The notes beneath the pieces are model-generated. The model was not told the origin of the DNA. It did no database searches and worked only from the letters and a program-made list of their open reading frames with translations. Of a stretch of DNA of 64,000 nt, positions 51,932 through 61,034 are shown in pieces (the stretch's first letter is position 1; each line of letters opens with the position of its first letter). The stretch lies in NCBI RefSeq assembly GCF_017876165.1, contig NZ_JAGINQ010000022.1:26108-90107 (forward strand), given 5' to 3'. The position numbers were made by a program, and so were the translations under genes. The stretch comes from Azospirillum soli. Its GTDB lineage: Bacteria; Pseudomonadota; Alphaproteobacteria; Azospirillales; Azospirillaceae.

Positions 51932-52993
51932 ATGGCAGACCGCGACACGTCGGGCACCGGCGGACCGAACCGCAAGGCATCGGATCCGATGGGCCGGGAT
52001 CAGAACATCTCCGGCCAGCCGAGCGCCAACCCGTCGAACGCCTCTCAATCGAACACTTTCGGCCAAGGGAACAGCATGGGTCAGCAGAACGACACGGGCC
52101 GCATGTCGAACGACCTGAACCGCAACAACCTGAACCGTATGGCCAACGAGGCCACGGAATCCGGCCGCCAGACCGTCGACGCCGCGCAGGGCCGCATCCG
52201 CTCGCTGATGGAACAGCAGACGCACCGCGCCGCCGACCAGCTGGGCAGCGTCGCCAACGCGCTGCACAAGGCGGCCGAGCAGTTGAGCCACGAGAACAAC
52301 GGCACCGCCGCCCACTACGCCGGCCAGGCTGCTGACCGGGTCGAGCAGGTCGCCGACATGCTGCGCAACTCCACCGTGGACGACATGGTCGGCCAGGTCG
52401 AACGCTTCGCCCGCCGCCAGCCGGAAGTGTTTGTGGGCGCGGCCTTCGCGGTCGGCTTCCTGTTCGCACGCTTCGTCAAAAGCTCGGGAGAGAGCCGATT
52501 TCACGGCGGAACATCGTCGCGCATGACCTCCCGCTACGGGCATGACGACCGCGATTACGGCCAGTCCGACATCGGTATGTCCGGGGGCATGTCCGGGGGT
52601 ATGGGGCGCAGTGGCATGTCCGACACCGGCACGTCTAGCCGTGGCATGGCCGGCGGCATCGCGGGCTCGACCGGCGGCACCGACCGTGCGCGGACCGGCA
52701 ACTACGCCACCACCGGCACCGCGCCGACCAACACCGCCACCAGCGCCACGGCCGCCGCCCGCACCCGTGACGCGGCCGAGTTGATGGCCGGCGGCTCGCC
52801 CGAACCGATCTCGTCCGGCTCGTCCGACATCGGCAGCGCCAAGCCGAACGAGGGCAAGACCGACACGGCCACGGGCACGGCCAAACCCGATACGGCCAAG
52901 ACCGACGCCGGAAAGACCAACGCCGGCGTGCCGGACGCCACCCTCGGATCCACCCCGGCGACCGGTGCCAAACCCCAGGGGACCCTGCCATGA
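51932..52993 (+). CDS. YqjD-like / nutrient-deprivation-type membrane-associated protein
   Basis: A 353-residue protein. It has a disordered Ser/Asn/Gln-rich start, a helical region (residues 65-150: LMEQQTHRAADQLGSVANALHKAAEQLS, AAHYAGQAADRVEQVADMLRN), one membrane helix (PEVFVGAAFAVGFLFARFV) and a long Gly/Thr/Ala-rich tail. This resembles alphaproteobacterial nutrient-deprivation-induced and YqjD-like proteins. Its stop overlaps the next ATG, so three genes are coupled. An EcfG-like promoter stands upstream. Confidence 0.65.
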   Translation: MADRDTSGTGGPNRKASDPMGRDQNISGQPSANPSNASQSNTFGQGNSMGQQNDTGRMSNDLNRNNLNRMANEATESGRQTVDAAQGRIRSLMEQQTHRAADQLGSVANALHKAAEQLSHENNGTAAHYAGQAADRVEQVADMLRNSTVDDMVGQVERFARRQPEVFVGAAFAVGFLFARFVKSSGESRFHGGTSSRMTSRYGHDDRDYGQSDIGMSGGMSGGMGRSGMSDTGTSSRGMAGGIAGSTGGTDRARTGNYATTGTAPTNTATSATAAARTRDAAELMAGGSPEPISSGSSDIGSAKPNEGKTDTATGTAKPDTAKTDAGKTNAGVPDATLGSTPATGAKPQGTLP

Positions 52994-53406
52994 GCGCAGC
53001 GGAAGACCATTACCGAGATCCCCGGCAAGACCGGCCAATCGCCGGCCTGTTCGCTGATCTGGCGCGCGAGACCACCAATCTCGCGCGCGCGGAGATCGAG
53101 CTTGCCAAGACCGAGCTGACCGAAAAGGCGGGGGAGGCGGCCGGCGGCATCGCCTATGTCGCCGCCGGTGGGCTGATCGCCTTCGCGGGCGTTCTGGTCC
53201 TGCTGGCCGCCGCCGTGCTGGCGCTGTCCAACGTCATCGCGCCGTGGCTGGCCGCCCTGATCGTCGGGGTCGTCGTGCTCGCCATCGGCGGCGCGCTGGC
53301 GATGATGGGCAAGGGCAAGCTCAGCGCGAAGAACCTGCAACCGCAGCGGACCATGGAGACGTTGCGCGACGACAAGCGCTGGGCGCGGTCCCAGCTGGCC
53401 CGATGA
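52990..53406 (+). CDS. Phage-holin-like / YqjE-type membrane protein
   Basis: A 138-residue protein: helical N-terminus (IAGLFADLARETTNLARAEIELAKTELTEKAGEA) then two membrane helices (GGIAYVAAGGLIAFAGVLVLLAAAVLAL and WLAALIVGVVVLAIGGALAMMG). It matches the YqjE/Holin-X superfamily, whose members accompany YqjD and DUF3618 proteins; lytic activity is not implied. Four-base overlaps connect it to both neighbours. Confidence 0.8.
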   Translation: MSAAEDHYRDPRQDRPIAGLFADLARETTNLARAEIELAKTELTEKAGEAAGGIAYVAAGGLIAFAGVLVLLAAAVLALSNVIAPWLAALIVGVVVLAIGGALAMMGKGKLSAKNLQPQRTMETLRDDKRWARSQLAR

Positions 53407-54323
53407 GCGACAGAACGACCGACGGCGGGAATCGCCCCCGCGACTACGACGCCATGCAGCGGGAGATCCGCGAACGCCAGTCGCGGATCGACGACACCAT
53501 CGGCGCGCTTCGGCACAAGTTCGCGAGGCTCGCCCCCCGGCACCTGATGGAGCAGACCATGAACCGGATGCACAACACTTCGAGCGGGGGCCGCGATTAT
53601 CGCGGCCAGGACGACCGTTACCAGAGCGACCGTCACCAGGGAGGGCGCGGCCAGTCGCACGGCTGGACCTCGTCGGTCGGCGACACCATGCGCAGCAACC
53701 CGATCCCGCTCGCCATGATCGGGCTGGGGCTTGGCTGGCTTGCCCTTTCCAGCAGCGGCTATGACCGCCGCATCGCCCGCAGCGGTGCCGTCCACACCAT
53801 GCGCGACCGTGCCGGCGACGCCGCCCGCTACGCCCGCGACACCTTCTACAGCGCCTCCGAAGGCGTCCGTGACGCTGCCAGCAGCGCCTACGACAGCGCC
53901 AGCGAGGCGGTAAGCAGCGCGTCCGAAAGCGTGCGCGGCATGGCCGGCGGCGGTCGCACCTACAGCGGCGGCAGCGGTCAGGACACTCATCACCGCCAAA
54001 GCATGATGTCAATGGACCGCATGCACAGCGCGACCGGCCGCTTCTGGGACATGGTGGACGATCACCCGCTGGTCGCCGGTGTCATGGGCGTGGCGCTGGG
54101 CGCCACTCTGGGCGCCAGCATCCCGTCCACGCGCTATGAGAACCGCTGGATGGGCGACTACGCCGACGAGGCAACCCATCGCGCCAAGCAGCTGGCCCAG
54201 GAAGCCGTGGACCGTGGCGCCCGCGCCGCCCGCGCCGCTGTCGAGGCGGCGAAGGAAGAGGCCAGCGACGCCGTGTCCAACGTGACCAACGCCGCCAAGG
54301 AAGAGGCGAACAAGCCCGCCTGA
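53403..54323 (+). CDS. DUF3618-containing protein with membrane helices and helical tail
   Basis: A 306-residue protein. The N-terminal DUF3618 motif (MQREIRERQSRIDDTIGALRHKFA) is clear. Two short hydrophobic segments follow (IPLAMIGLGLGWLAL; LVAGVMGVALGATLGA), between and after them long alanine-rich helices of apolipoprotein-like type (ASEGVRDAASSAYDSASEAVSSASESV). Such proteins associate with the inner membrane under stress. It is the last gene of the operon; a hairpin follows. Confidence 0.8.
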   Translation: MSDRTTDGGNRPRDYDAMQREIRERQSRIDDTIGALRHKFARLAPRHLMEQTMNRMHNTSSGGRDYRGQDDRYQSDRHQGGRGQSHGWTSSVGDTMRSNPIPLAMIGLGLGWLALSSSGYDRRIARSGAVHTMRDRAGDAARYARDTFYSASEGVRDAASSAYDSASEAVSSASESVRGMAGGGRTYSGGSGQDTHHRQSMMSMDRMHSATGRFWDMVDDHPLVAGVMGVALGATLGASIPSTRYENRWMGDYADEATHRAKQLAQEAVDRGARAARAAVEAAKEEASDAVSNVTNAAKEEANKPA

Positions 54324-54362
54324 CGCGCGTTCCCGCGTCCCCCGTTTTCACGCTGAAACTCG

Positions 54363-54399
54363 GCGGCCTCGCGTTCACCGCGCGGGGCCGCTCTTTCAT
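54363..54399 (+). terminator. Hairpin after the DUF3618 gene
   Basis: GCGGCC (54363-54368) pairs with GGCCGC (54386-54391) around a further short CGCG stem, followed by TCTTTCATTT. It probably ends the stress operon. Confidence 0.5.
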
Positions 54400-54499
54400 T
54401 TGTGATCGCAGCTGCGACAGAACGCCGCATTATGCGTCGGGATACCCCTGCCGTAAAATACCTGAGTGCTTTCGGAGGATATCTCGGCCACGGTTCCGC

Positions 54500-54529
54500 T
54501 TGACAAAGGGCTTATGATGGCCACTTAAT
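54500..54529 (+). promoter_or_regulatory. Promoter of the suf operon
   Basis: A perfect TTGACA (54500-54505) and a CTTAAT (54524-54529) at 18-base spacing form a plausible housekeeping promoter 47 bases before the Rrf2 gene. The operator palindrome begins directly after it. Confidence 0.6.
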
Positions 54530-54530
54530 C

Positions 54531-54547
54531 AGGACTAATTTAGTCCT
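54531..54547. promoter_or_regulatory. Perfect palindromic operator before the Rrf2 gene
   Basis: A 17-bp perfect palindrome, AGGACTAATTTAGTCCT, overlaps the expected transcription start. Rrf2 proteins of the IscR/SufR type bind such sites; here it probably allows the first gene product to repress its own operon when its cluster is loaded. Confidence 0.7.
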
Positions 54548-54575
54548 GTATTAACAGTCCTGCATCGGGGCGGCC

Positions 54576-55040
54576 ATGATACGGCTGAGCAAGCTGACCG
54601 ACTACGCCATCGTCGTCATGAGCGAGATGGCGCGCCACGTGGGCACGGTTCACACCGTCACCCATCTGGCCGATCGCACCGGCGTGCCCGCCCCCACCGT
54701 GGCCAAGCTGATGAAGGCGCTGACGCCCGCCGGCCTGACCACCTCGCACCGTGGCGCCGCCGGTGGTTATGCGCTGAGCCGGGCCGCCGATGCAATCTCC
54801 ATCGCGGAGATCATCACCGCGCTCGACGGTCCCATCGCGCTGACCGCCTGCGTGGAAGGATCGTCCGACAGCCAGTGCGGCGTGGAGCGGCTCTGCCCCA
54901 TGCGCGGCGGCTGGGAAAAGGTCAACCGCGCCATCCGCGGCGCGCTGGAACAAGTCACGCTGGCCGACATGATGGCGCCAAGCTGGGCCGACCCGAACTG
55001 GGTCCCCGAGGAGCCCGCAACGACACGGCACGCCGTCTGA
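54576..55040 (+). CDS. Rrf2-family iron-sulfur regulator of the suf operon
   Basis: A 154-residue Rrf2 regulator: winged helix at residues 1-70 (SKLTDYAIVVMSEMARH, PAPTVAKLMKALTPAGL, GGYALSR) and three cysteines C92, C101 and C107 that match the cluster-binding positions of IscR-like proteins. It should sense Fe-S status and control the suf genes downstream. The perfect palindrome in its promoter is its likely site. SufB follows after 42 bases. Confidence 0.92.
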   Translation: MIRLSKLTDYAIVVMSEMARHVGTVHTVTHLADRTGVPAPTVAKLMKALTPAGLTTSHRGAAGGYALSRAADAISIAEIITALDGPIALTACVEGSSDSQCGVERLCPMRGGWEKVNRAIRGALEQVTLADMMAPSWADPNWVPEEPATTRHAV

Positions 55041-55082
55041 CGCCGTCATACCTGCAAACGTTATCTTAGGGACGAGAGAGAC

Positions 55083-56570
55083 ATGCCCGCCACGACCGAA
55101 ACCGTCGATCAGGTCCGTGCCGTCACGGAGCAGAAGTACAAGTACGGCTTCACGACGGACATCGAAGCGGATGTCGCGCCGAAGGGTCTGAACGAGGACA
55201 TCGTCCGCTTCATCTCCGCCAAGAAGGAGGAGCCGGAATGGCTGCTCGAATGGCGCCTGAAGGCGTTTCGCGCCTGGCAGGAGATGGAGGAGCCGACCTG
55301 GTGGCCGAAGCTCTCCTACCCGCCCATCGACTACCAGGACGCGCACTACTACGCCGCGCCCAAGATGAAGGCCCGGCCGAAGTCGCTGGACGAGGTCGAT
55401 CCTGAGCTGCTGAAGACCTACGAGAAGCTGGGCATCCCCCTGCGCGAGCAGGAGATCCTGGCCGGCGTTGAGGGGTCCGAAGGCAAGAGCCCGTCCATCG
55501 CCGTGGACGCGGTGTTCGACAGCGTGTCGGTGGCGACCACCTTCAAGGCCAAGCTGGAAGAGATGGGCATCATCTTCTGCGCCATCTCCGAGGCCGTGCA
55601 CAAATGTCCGGAGCTGGTGCAGAAGTATCTGGGCTCGGTCGTTCCCTACACCGACAATTTCTACGCCACACTGAACTCGGCGGTCTTCACGGACGGCAGC
55701 TTCGTCTACATTCCGAAGGGCGTGCGCTGCCCGATGGAGCTGTCCACCTACTTCCGCATCAACCAGGCCAACACCGGCCAGTTCGAGCGGACGCTGATCA
55801 TCGCCGACGAGGGCTCCTACGTCAGCTACCTGGAAGGCTGCACGGCGCCCAAGCGCGACGAGAATCAGCTGCACGCCGCCGTGGTCGAACTGGTCGCCCA
55901 CGATGACGCCGCCATCAAGTACTCGACGGTCCAAAACTGGTATCCGGGCAACGAGGAAGGCGTGGGCGGCATCTACAACTTCGTGACGAAGCGCGGCGCC
56001 TGCCGTGGCCGCAACTCCAAGATCTCCTGGACGCAGGTGGAGACCGGATCGGCCATCACCTGGAAGTACCCGAGCTGCATCCTGCAGGGCGACAATTCGG
56101 TGGGCGAGTTCTATTCGGTCGCCATCACCAACAACCACCAGCAAGCCGACACCGGCACCAAGATGATCCACATCGGCAAGAACACCCGCTCGACCATCGT
56201 GTCGAAGGGCATCTCGGCCGGCAAGGCGCAGCAGACCTATCGCGGCCTCGTGAAGATCCTGTCGAAGGCCGAGGGTGCGCGCAACCACACCCAGTGCGAC
56301 AGCCTGCTGATCGGCGACCAGTGCGGCGCCCACACGGTTCCCTACATCGAGAGCCGCAACCGCACCGCCCGCATCGAACACGAGGCAACGACCGCGAAGA
56401 TCAGCGAGGATCAGCTTTTCTACTGCCGCCAGCGCGGCCTGTCGGAAGAGGACGCCGTGTCGCTGATCGTCAACGGCTTCTGCAAGGAAGTGCTGAAGGA
56501 ACTGCCCATGGAATTCGCCGTGGAAGCCCAGAAGCTCGTCGGCATCAGCCTGGAAGGCAGCGTGGGGTAA
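55083..56570 (+). CDS. sufB: Fe-S cluster assembly protein SufB
   Basis: A 495-residue SufB, scaffold of the SufBC2D complex on which Fe-S clusters are built. Family segments include YKYGFTTDIEADVAPKGLNEDIVRFISAKK, YFRINQANTGQFERTLIIADEG and RNRTARIEHEATTAKISEDQLFYCRQRGLSEEDA. Length is normal. The gene is intact, but 598 bases separate it from sufC because of an inserted repeat/GIY-YIG cassette. Confidence 0.97.
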   Translation: MPATTETVDQVRAVTEQKYKYGFTTDIEADVAPKGLNEDIVRFISAKKEEPEWLLEWRLKAFRAWQEMEEPTWWPKLSYPPIDYQDAHYYAAPKMKARPKSLDEVDPELLKTYEKLGIPLREQEILAGVEGSEGKSPSIAVDAVFDSVSVATTFKAKLEEMGIIFCAISEAVHKCPELVQKYLGSVVPYTDNFYATLNSAVFTDGSFVYIPKGVRCPMELSTYFRINQANTGQFERTLIIADEGSYVSYLEGCTAPKRDENQLHAAVVELVAHDDAAIKYSTVQNWYPGNEEGVGGIYNFVTKRGACRGRNSKISWTQVETGSAITWKYPSCILQGDNSVGEFYSVAITNNHQQADTGTKMIHIGKNTRSTIVSKGISAGKAQQTYRGLVKILSKAEGARNHTQCDSLLIGDQCGAHTVPYIESRNRTARIEHEATTAKISEDQLFYCRQRGLSEEDAVSLIVNGFCKEVLKELPMEFAVEAQKLVGISLEGSVG

Positions 56571-56608
56571 CAGGAGAAGCGGAACGAGAATTCAATCCTT
56601 CGTCAATC

Positions 56609-56635
56609 GTCATTCCCGCGAAGGCGGGAATCCAG
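56609..56635. repeat. REP-like palindrome, copy 1 (forward)
   Basis: A 27-bp element of the GTCAT-CCCGC-GGCGGG-ATCCAG type, slightly diverged. It is the first of four copies around the GIY-YIG gene. Read in other frames these repeats give the familiar VIPAKAGIQ and WIPAFAGMT peptides. Confidence 0.9.
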
Positions 56636-56655
56636 GGCACAAAAGTGCTTCTGTG

Positions 56656-56691
56656 CGGAGTTTTCTGGATCCCCGCCTTCGCGGGGATGAC
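56656..56691. repeat. REP-like palindrome, copy 2, left terminal inverted repeat
   Basis: A 36-bp sequence (inverted orientation) that is the exact reverse complement of 57092-57127. It includes the REP core plus nine bases of flank (CGGAGTTTT). Confidence 0.92.
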
Positions 56692-56736
56692 GGGATGGTG
56701 AAGTGACTGAATGAAGGTCGGATAGCGAGCACAGGA

Positions 56737-57030
56737 ATGGAGAAGAGGTTCTACGTCTATATCCTCGCCAGCCGCCGCAACGGTACGCTGTATGTGGGAA
56801 TGACGTCGGACCTTGCGAGACGGATTGAAGAACACAAGTCGGGAGCGGTTCCAGGCTTCACGAGCGAACACGGCGTCAAGACCTTGGTCCATTACGAGGT
56901 CTACGACGACGCTGAAAACGCCATCCTGCGGGAGAAGCGGCTCAAGAAATGGAACCGTGACTGGAAGCTGAGACTGATCGAGAAGGAAAACCCGAGCTGG
57001 CGTGATCTGACGGAGTTGCTGAATTGCTAG
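56737..57030 (+). CDS. GIY-YIG family nuclease
   Basis: A 97-residue single-domain GIY-YIG protein (UPF0213/YhbQ-like). The two signature strands read YVYILAS and LYVGMTSDLARRIEEHK, with the catalytic arginine in RRIEEH and a glutamate in ENAILREKRLKKWNRDWK. No DNA-binding add-on domain is present. Coding strand and reading direction are those of the suf genes, but it has no known role in Fe-S assembly. It lies inside inverted REP-like repeats and probably arrived with them. Confidence 0.92.
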   Translation: MEKRFYVYILASRRNGTLYVGMTSDLARRIEEHKSGAVPGFTSEHGVKTLVHYEVYDDAENAILREKRLKKWNRDWKLRLIEKENPSWRDLTELLNC

Positions 57031-57033
57031 GTT

Positions 57034-57060
57034 CTGGATCCCCGCCTGCGCGGGGATGAC
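57034..57060. repeat. REP-like palindrome, copy 3 (inverted)
   Basis: A 27-bp copy beginning three bases after the GIY-YIG stop codon, in the same orientation as copy 2, with CTG for CTT in the loop. Confidence 0.9.
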
Positions 57061-57091
57061 GCTGAAAGGAGCACAAGCGCTTCCGGGGATT

Positions 57092-57127
57092 GTCATCCCC
57101 GCGAAGGCGGGGATCCAGAAAACTCCG
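57092..57127. repeat. REP-like palindrome, copy 4, right terminal inverted repeat
   Basis: A 36-bp exact reverse complement of 56656-56691. It ends 41 bases before the sufC start. Confidence 0.92.
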
Positions 57128-57168
57128 ACAAGCCGGTGGTCGCGGACAGGAAGGAACGGAAGAAGACG

Positions 57169-57921
<753 letters not shown>

Positions 57922-57925
57922 GACG

Positions 57926-59272
57926 ATGGCGACTCCCCACCCTCCCCGCGGCTTTGACCCGGCAGCCGCCCGGCCCTTTCTGGAGCAGTTCGACCGCCTG
58001 AAGGCCGAGCTGCCGGGCGCCACCCTGTCCTGGGTGCGCGACCTGCGCGACCAGGGCCGCGCCCGCTTCGCGGAACTCGGCCTGCCGACCGTCAAGAACG
58101 AGTCCTGGCGCTACACGAACCTGCGCGCGCTCGACAAGCTGGCCTTCCAGCCGGCCGTGAAGGCCGAGACCGGCGCCAGCTTCGACGTGCTGCCGACCGT
58201 CCGCGCCGAGGGCACGACCGGCCCACGCCTCGTCTTCGTGGACGGCCGCTTCCGGGCGGAGCTGTCCTCGACGGCGGGCCTGCCGGAGGGTGTGGAGCTT
58301 CTGAACCTCGCCGACGCGCTGGCCCACCAGCCCGACCTGATCGGCGAACATCTGAGCCGCCTCGCCGCCCCCGATGACCTGCCGCTGGTGGCCCTCAACA
58401 CCGCCTTCCTGGCGGACGGCCCCGTGCTGCGCATCCCGAAGGGCGTCGAGGTCGCCGAGCCCATCGAGCTGGTCTTCGTCTCGGTCGGCTCCGACGAGCA
58501 TCCGACGGCCTTCCACCCGCGCAGCCTGATCGTCGCGGAGGCGAACGCCCGCGCCGTGATCGTGGAGCACCACATCGGCCTCGGCACCGGCCCGACGCTG
58601 GCGAACCATGTCGGCGAGGTCTTCGTCGGCGAGGGCGCCTCGGTCCACCACTACAAGGTCCAGCGCGAAGGCTTGAACGCCTTCCACCTGTCGCACACGG
58701 CGGCGAAGGTGGCGGCGAAGGGCGTCTACGACAACTTCATCCTGACCGTCGGCGGCAAGCTGTCGCGCAACGAGGTGCGCAGCGAACTGGCCGGCGAGCA
58801 GGCCGACACCCACGTCAGCGGCGCCTACATGGTGCGCCGCGACCAGCATGTGGACACCACCACCTTCATCGACCACGCCGTTCCCAGCTGCACCAGCCGC
58901 GAGGTCTACAAGGGCGTCATCGACGACACCGCCCGCGCCGTGTTCCAGGGCAAGATCCTGGTCCGCCCCGGCGCGCAGAAGACCGACGGCTACCAGCAGA
59001 ACCGCGCGCTGCTGCTGTCCGACACGGCCGAGATCGACGCCAAGCCGGAGCTGGAGATCTACGCCGACGACGTGAAGTGCAGCCACGGCGCCACCGCTGG
59101 CGAGCTGGACGACGAGGCGCTCTTCTACCTGCGCGCCCGCGGCATCGACAAGGAGACCGCGCGCGGCCTGCTGATCGGCGCCTTCCTGGCCGAAGCGCTG
59201 GAGGAGATCCCCGAGGACAGCGTCCGCGAGGCCTTCCAGGGCATCATCGCCGGCTGGCAGAACGCGCGTTGA
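57926..59272 (+). CDS. sufD: Fe-S assembly protein SufD
   Basis: A 448-residue SufD, partner of SufB and SufC in the scaffold. Typical segments are NESWRYTNLRALDKL near the N-terminus, YKVQREGLNAFHLSHT in the beta helix and KCSHGATAGELDDEALFYLRARGID (here VKCSHG) at the C-terminal end. It follows sufC closely and is itself followed by sufS with a GAGGAGA site. Normal length. Confidence 0.96.
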   Translation: MATPHPPRGFDPAAARPFLEQFDRLKAELPGATLSWVRDLRDQGRARFAELGLPTVKNESWRYTNLRALDKLAFQPAVKAETGASFDVLPTVRAEGTTGPRLVFVDGRFRAELSSTAGLPEGVELLNLADALAHQPDLIGEHLSRLAAPDDLPLVALNTAFLADGPVLRIPKGVEVAEPIELVFVSVGSDEHPTAFHPRSLIVAEANARAVIVEHHIGLGTGPTLANHVGEVFVGEGASVHHYKVQREGLNAFHLSHTAAKVAAKGVYDNFILTVGGKLSRNEVRSELAGEQADTHVSGAYMVRRDQHVDTTTFIDHAVPSCTSREVYKGVIDDTARAVFQGKILVRPGAQKTDGYQQNRALLLSDTAEIDAKPELEIYADDVKCSHGATAGELDDEALFYLRARGIDKETARGLLIGAFLAEALEEIPEDSVREAFQGIIAGWQNAR

Positions 59273-59283
59273 GGAGACCGGAC

Positions 59284-60552
59284 ATGGACACCCAAATCCT
59301 CGACCACACCACCGCCTTCGATGTCGAGCGCGTCCGCGCCGACTTCCCCATCCTGTCGCGCACCGTGCACGACCGGAAGGGCAAGCCCGGCAAGCCGCTG
59401 GTCTATCTGGACAGCGCCGCCTCCGCCCAGAAGCCGCGTCAGGTCATCGACGCCATGACGCGCTTCCTGGAGGAGGACTATTCCAACATCCATCGCGGCG
59501 TTCACTTCCTGTCGCAAACCGCCACCGACCAGTTCGAGGCGGTGCGCGTCAAGGTCGCGAAGTTCCTGAACGCCCCGTCGGAACGGAACATCGTCTTCAC
59601 CCGCAGCGCGACCGAGGCCGTCAACCTCGTCGCCAGCAGCTACGGCCGCACCTTCCTGAACGAGGGCGACGAGATCATCGTCTCCGTCATGGAGCACCAC
59701 GCCAACATCGTGCCGTGGCAGCTGCTCCAGATGGAAAAGGGCATCAGGATCAAGGTCGTCCCAGTGGACGATTTCGGCGTGCTCGACCTGGACGCCTACG
59801 CCGACCTGCTGTCCGACCGCACGAAGCTGGTGGCAATGACCCACTGCTCCAACGTGCTGGGCACGGTGACGCCGGCCAAGATCATCGCGAAGCTCGCCCA
59901 CGAGCGCGGCATCCCCGTGCTGTTCGACGGCAGCCAAGCGGCGGTGCATGGCGTTGTGGACGTGCAGGACATCGACGCCGACTTCTACATCATGACCGGC
60001 CACAAGCTGTACGGCCCGACCGGCACCGGCGTGCTGTACGGCAAGTACGACCTGCTGAAGAAGATGCCGCCTTACCAGGGTGGCGGCGACATGATCGAAT
60101 CGGTCAGCTTTGAAGGCACCACCTTCAAGGCCCCGCCCGCCCGGTTCGAGGCCGGCACCCCGGCCATCACCGAGGTCATCGGCCTGGGCGTCGCGCTCGA
60201 CTACATGGAGACGCTGGGCCGCGAGGCCATCGCGGCGCACGAGCATGATCTGCTCCAGTACGCCACGCAGCAGCTCTCGCAGATCGACGGCCTGCGCATC
60301 TACGGCACCGCGCCGGGCAAGGGGCCGATCATCTCCTTCACGCTGGAGGGTGTGCACCCGCACGACCTCGGCACCATCGTGGACCAGTACGGCGTCGCGG
60401 TGCGCGTCGGCCGCCACTGCGCGGAACCGTTGATGGAGCGTTTCGGCGTCGGCGCCACGGCGCGGGCCAGCTTCGCGCTTTACAACACGCGTGCGGAGGC
60501 GGACGCTCTGGTCTCTTCGGTGATCGCGGTGAAGGAGTTCTTCGGAGCATGA
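59284..60552 (+). CDS. sufS: Cysteine desulfurase SufS
   Basis: A 422-residue PLP-dependent group II cysteine desulfurase. The Schiff-base lysine is K241 in MTGHKLYGPTGTG; the catalytic cysteine is C379 in GRHCAEPLM. It takes sulfur from cysteine and passes it to SufU. It overlaps the sufU start, which fits the SufS-SufU system rather than SufE. ATG 59284 has a GAGGAGA site. Confidence 0.97.
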   Translation: MDTQILDHTTAFDVERVRADFPILSRTVHDRKGKPGKPLVYLDSAASAQKPRQVIDAMTRFLEEDYSNIHRGVHFLSQTATDQFEAVRVKVAKFLNAPSERNIVFTRSATEAVNLVASSYGRTFLNEGDEIIVSVMEHHANIVPWQLLQMEKGIRIKVVPVDDFGVLDLDAYADLLSDRTKLVAMTHCSNVLGTVTPAKIIAKLAHERGIPVLFDGSQAAVHGVVDVQDIDADFYIMTGHKLYGPTGTGVLYGKYDLLKKMPPYQGGGDMIESVSFEGTTFKAPPARFEAGTPAITEVIGLGVALDYMETLGREAIAAHEHDLLQYATQQLSQIDGLRIYGTAPGKGPIISFTLEGVHPHDLGTIVDQYGVAVRVGRHCAEPLMERFGVGATARASFALYNTRAEADALVSSVIAVKEFFGA

Positions 60553-61022
60553 TGGACGAGCTGCGCGAGCTGTACCAGGAAGTCATCCTGGACCACGGCA
60601 AGAACCCCCGGAACTTCCGGCATCCCGACGATGCCAACCGGGAGGCCAAGGGCGAGAACCCCATGTGCGGCGACCGCTTCATGGTCTATCTGAAGCTGCA
60701 CGGCGGGGTGATCGAGGATGTGGCCTTCCAGGGCCGCGGCTGCGCCATCTCCACGGCCAGCGCCTCGATGATGACCGAGGTCGTGAAGGGCAAGTCCGAG
60801 ACGGAGGCCAAGGCCCTGTTCGAGACTTTCCACGACCTCTGCACCAAGGACGAGCACGAGCATTGCGACCACGGCCCCGTCGATGAGGAGGCCATGGAAA
60901 AGCTGATGGTGCTGTCCGGCGTGCGTCAGTTCCCGGTGCGCGTGAAGTGCGCCACGCTCGCGTGGCACGCACTGAACGCGGCCATCGAGGGCGAAGACAA
61001 GGCTTCGAGCGAAAGCGAATAA
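60549..61022 (+). CDS. sufU: SufU-type sulfur acceptor
   Basis: A 157-residue IscU-like protein of the SufU class. Its three cysteine motifs are PMCGDRF, GRGCAIS and VKCATLAW, and the 20-residue insertion typical of SufU (CTKDEHEHCDHGPVDEE region) lies between the second and third. SufU binds zinc and accepts persulfide sulfur from SufS. The ATG overlaps the sufS stop. Confidence 0.93.
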   Translation: MMDELRELYQEVILDHGKNPRNFRHPDDANREAKGENPMCGDRFMVYLKLHGGVIEDVAFQGRGCAISTASASMMTEVVKGKSETEAKALFETFHDLCTKDEHEHCDHGPVDEEAMEKLMVLSGVRQFPVRVKCATLAWHALNAAIEGEDKASSESE

Positions 61023-61034
61023 CTGGTGACCGCG

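Larger units (their letters stand above)
56656..57127 (+). mobile_element. GIY-YIG cassette inserted between sufB and sufC
   Basis: A 472-bp unit with 36-bp perfect terminal inverted repeats and one gene, a GIY-YIG nuclease. A further REP-like copy lies just outside on the left and another just inside on the right. Such a layout suggests a small mobile or mobilisable element in which a single-domain nuclease goes with the palindromic repeats. Movement itself is inferred, not shown. No target-site duplication could be fixed by eye. Confidence 0.65.

Noticed and set aside
52990..53406. Prophage remnant suggested by the holin-like protein
   Set aside because: No other phage gene is near; YqjE/Holin-X proteins commonly occur with YqjD and DUF3618 stress proteins.
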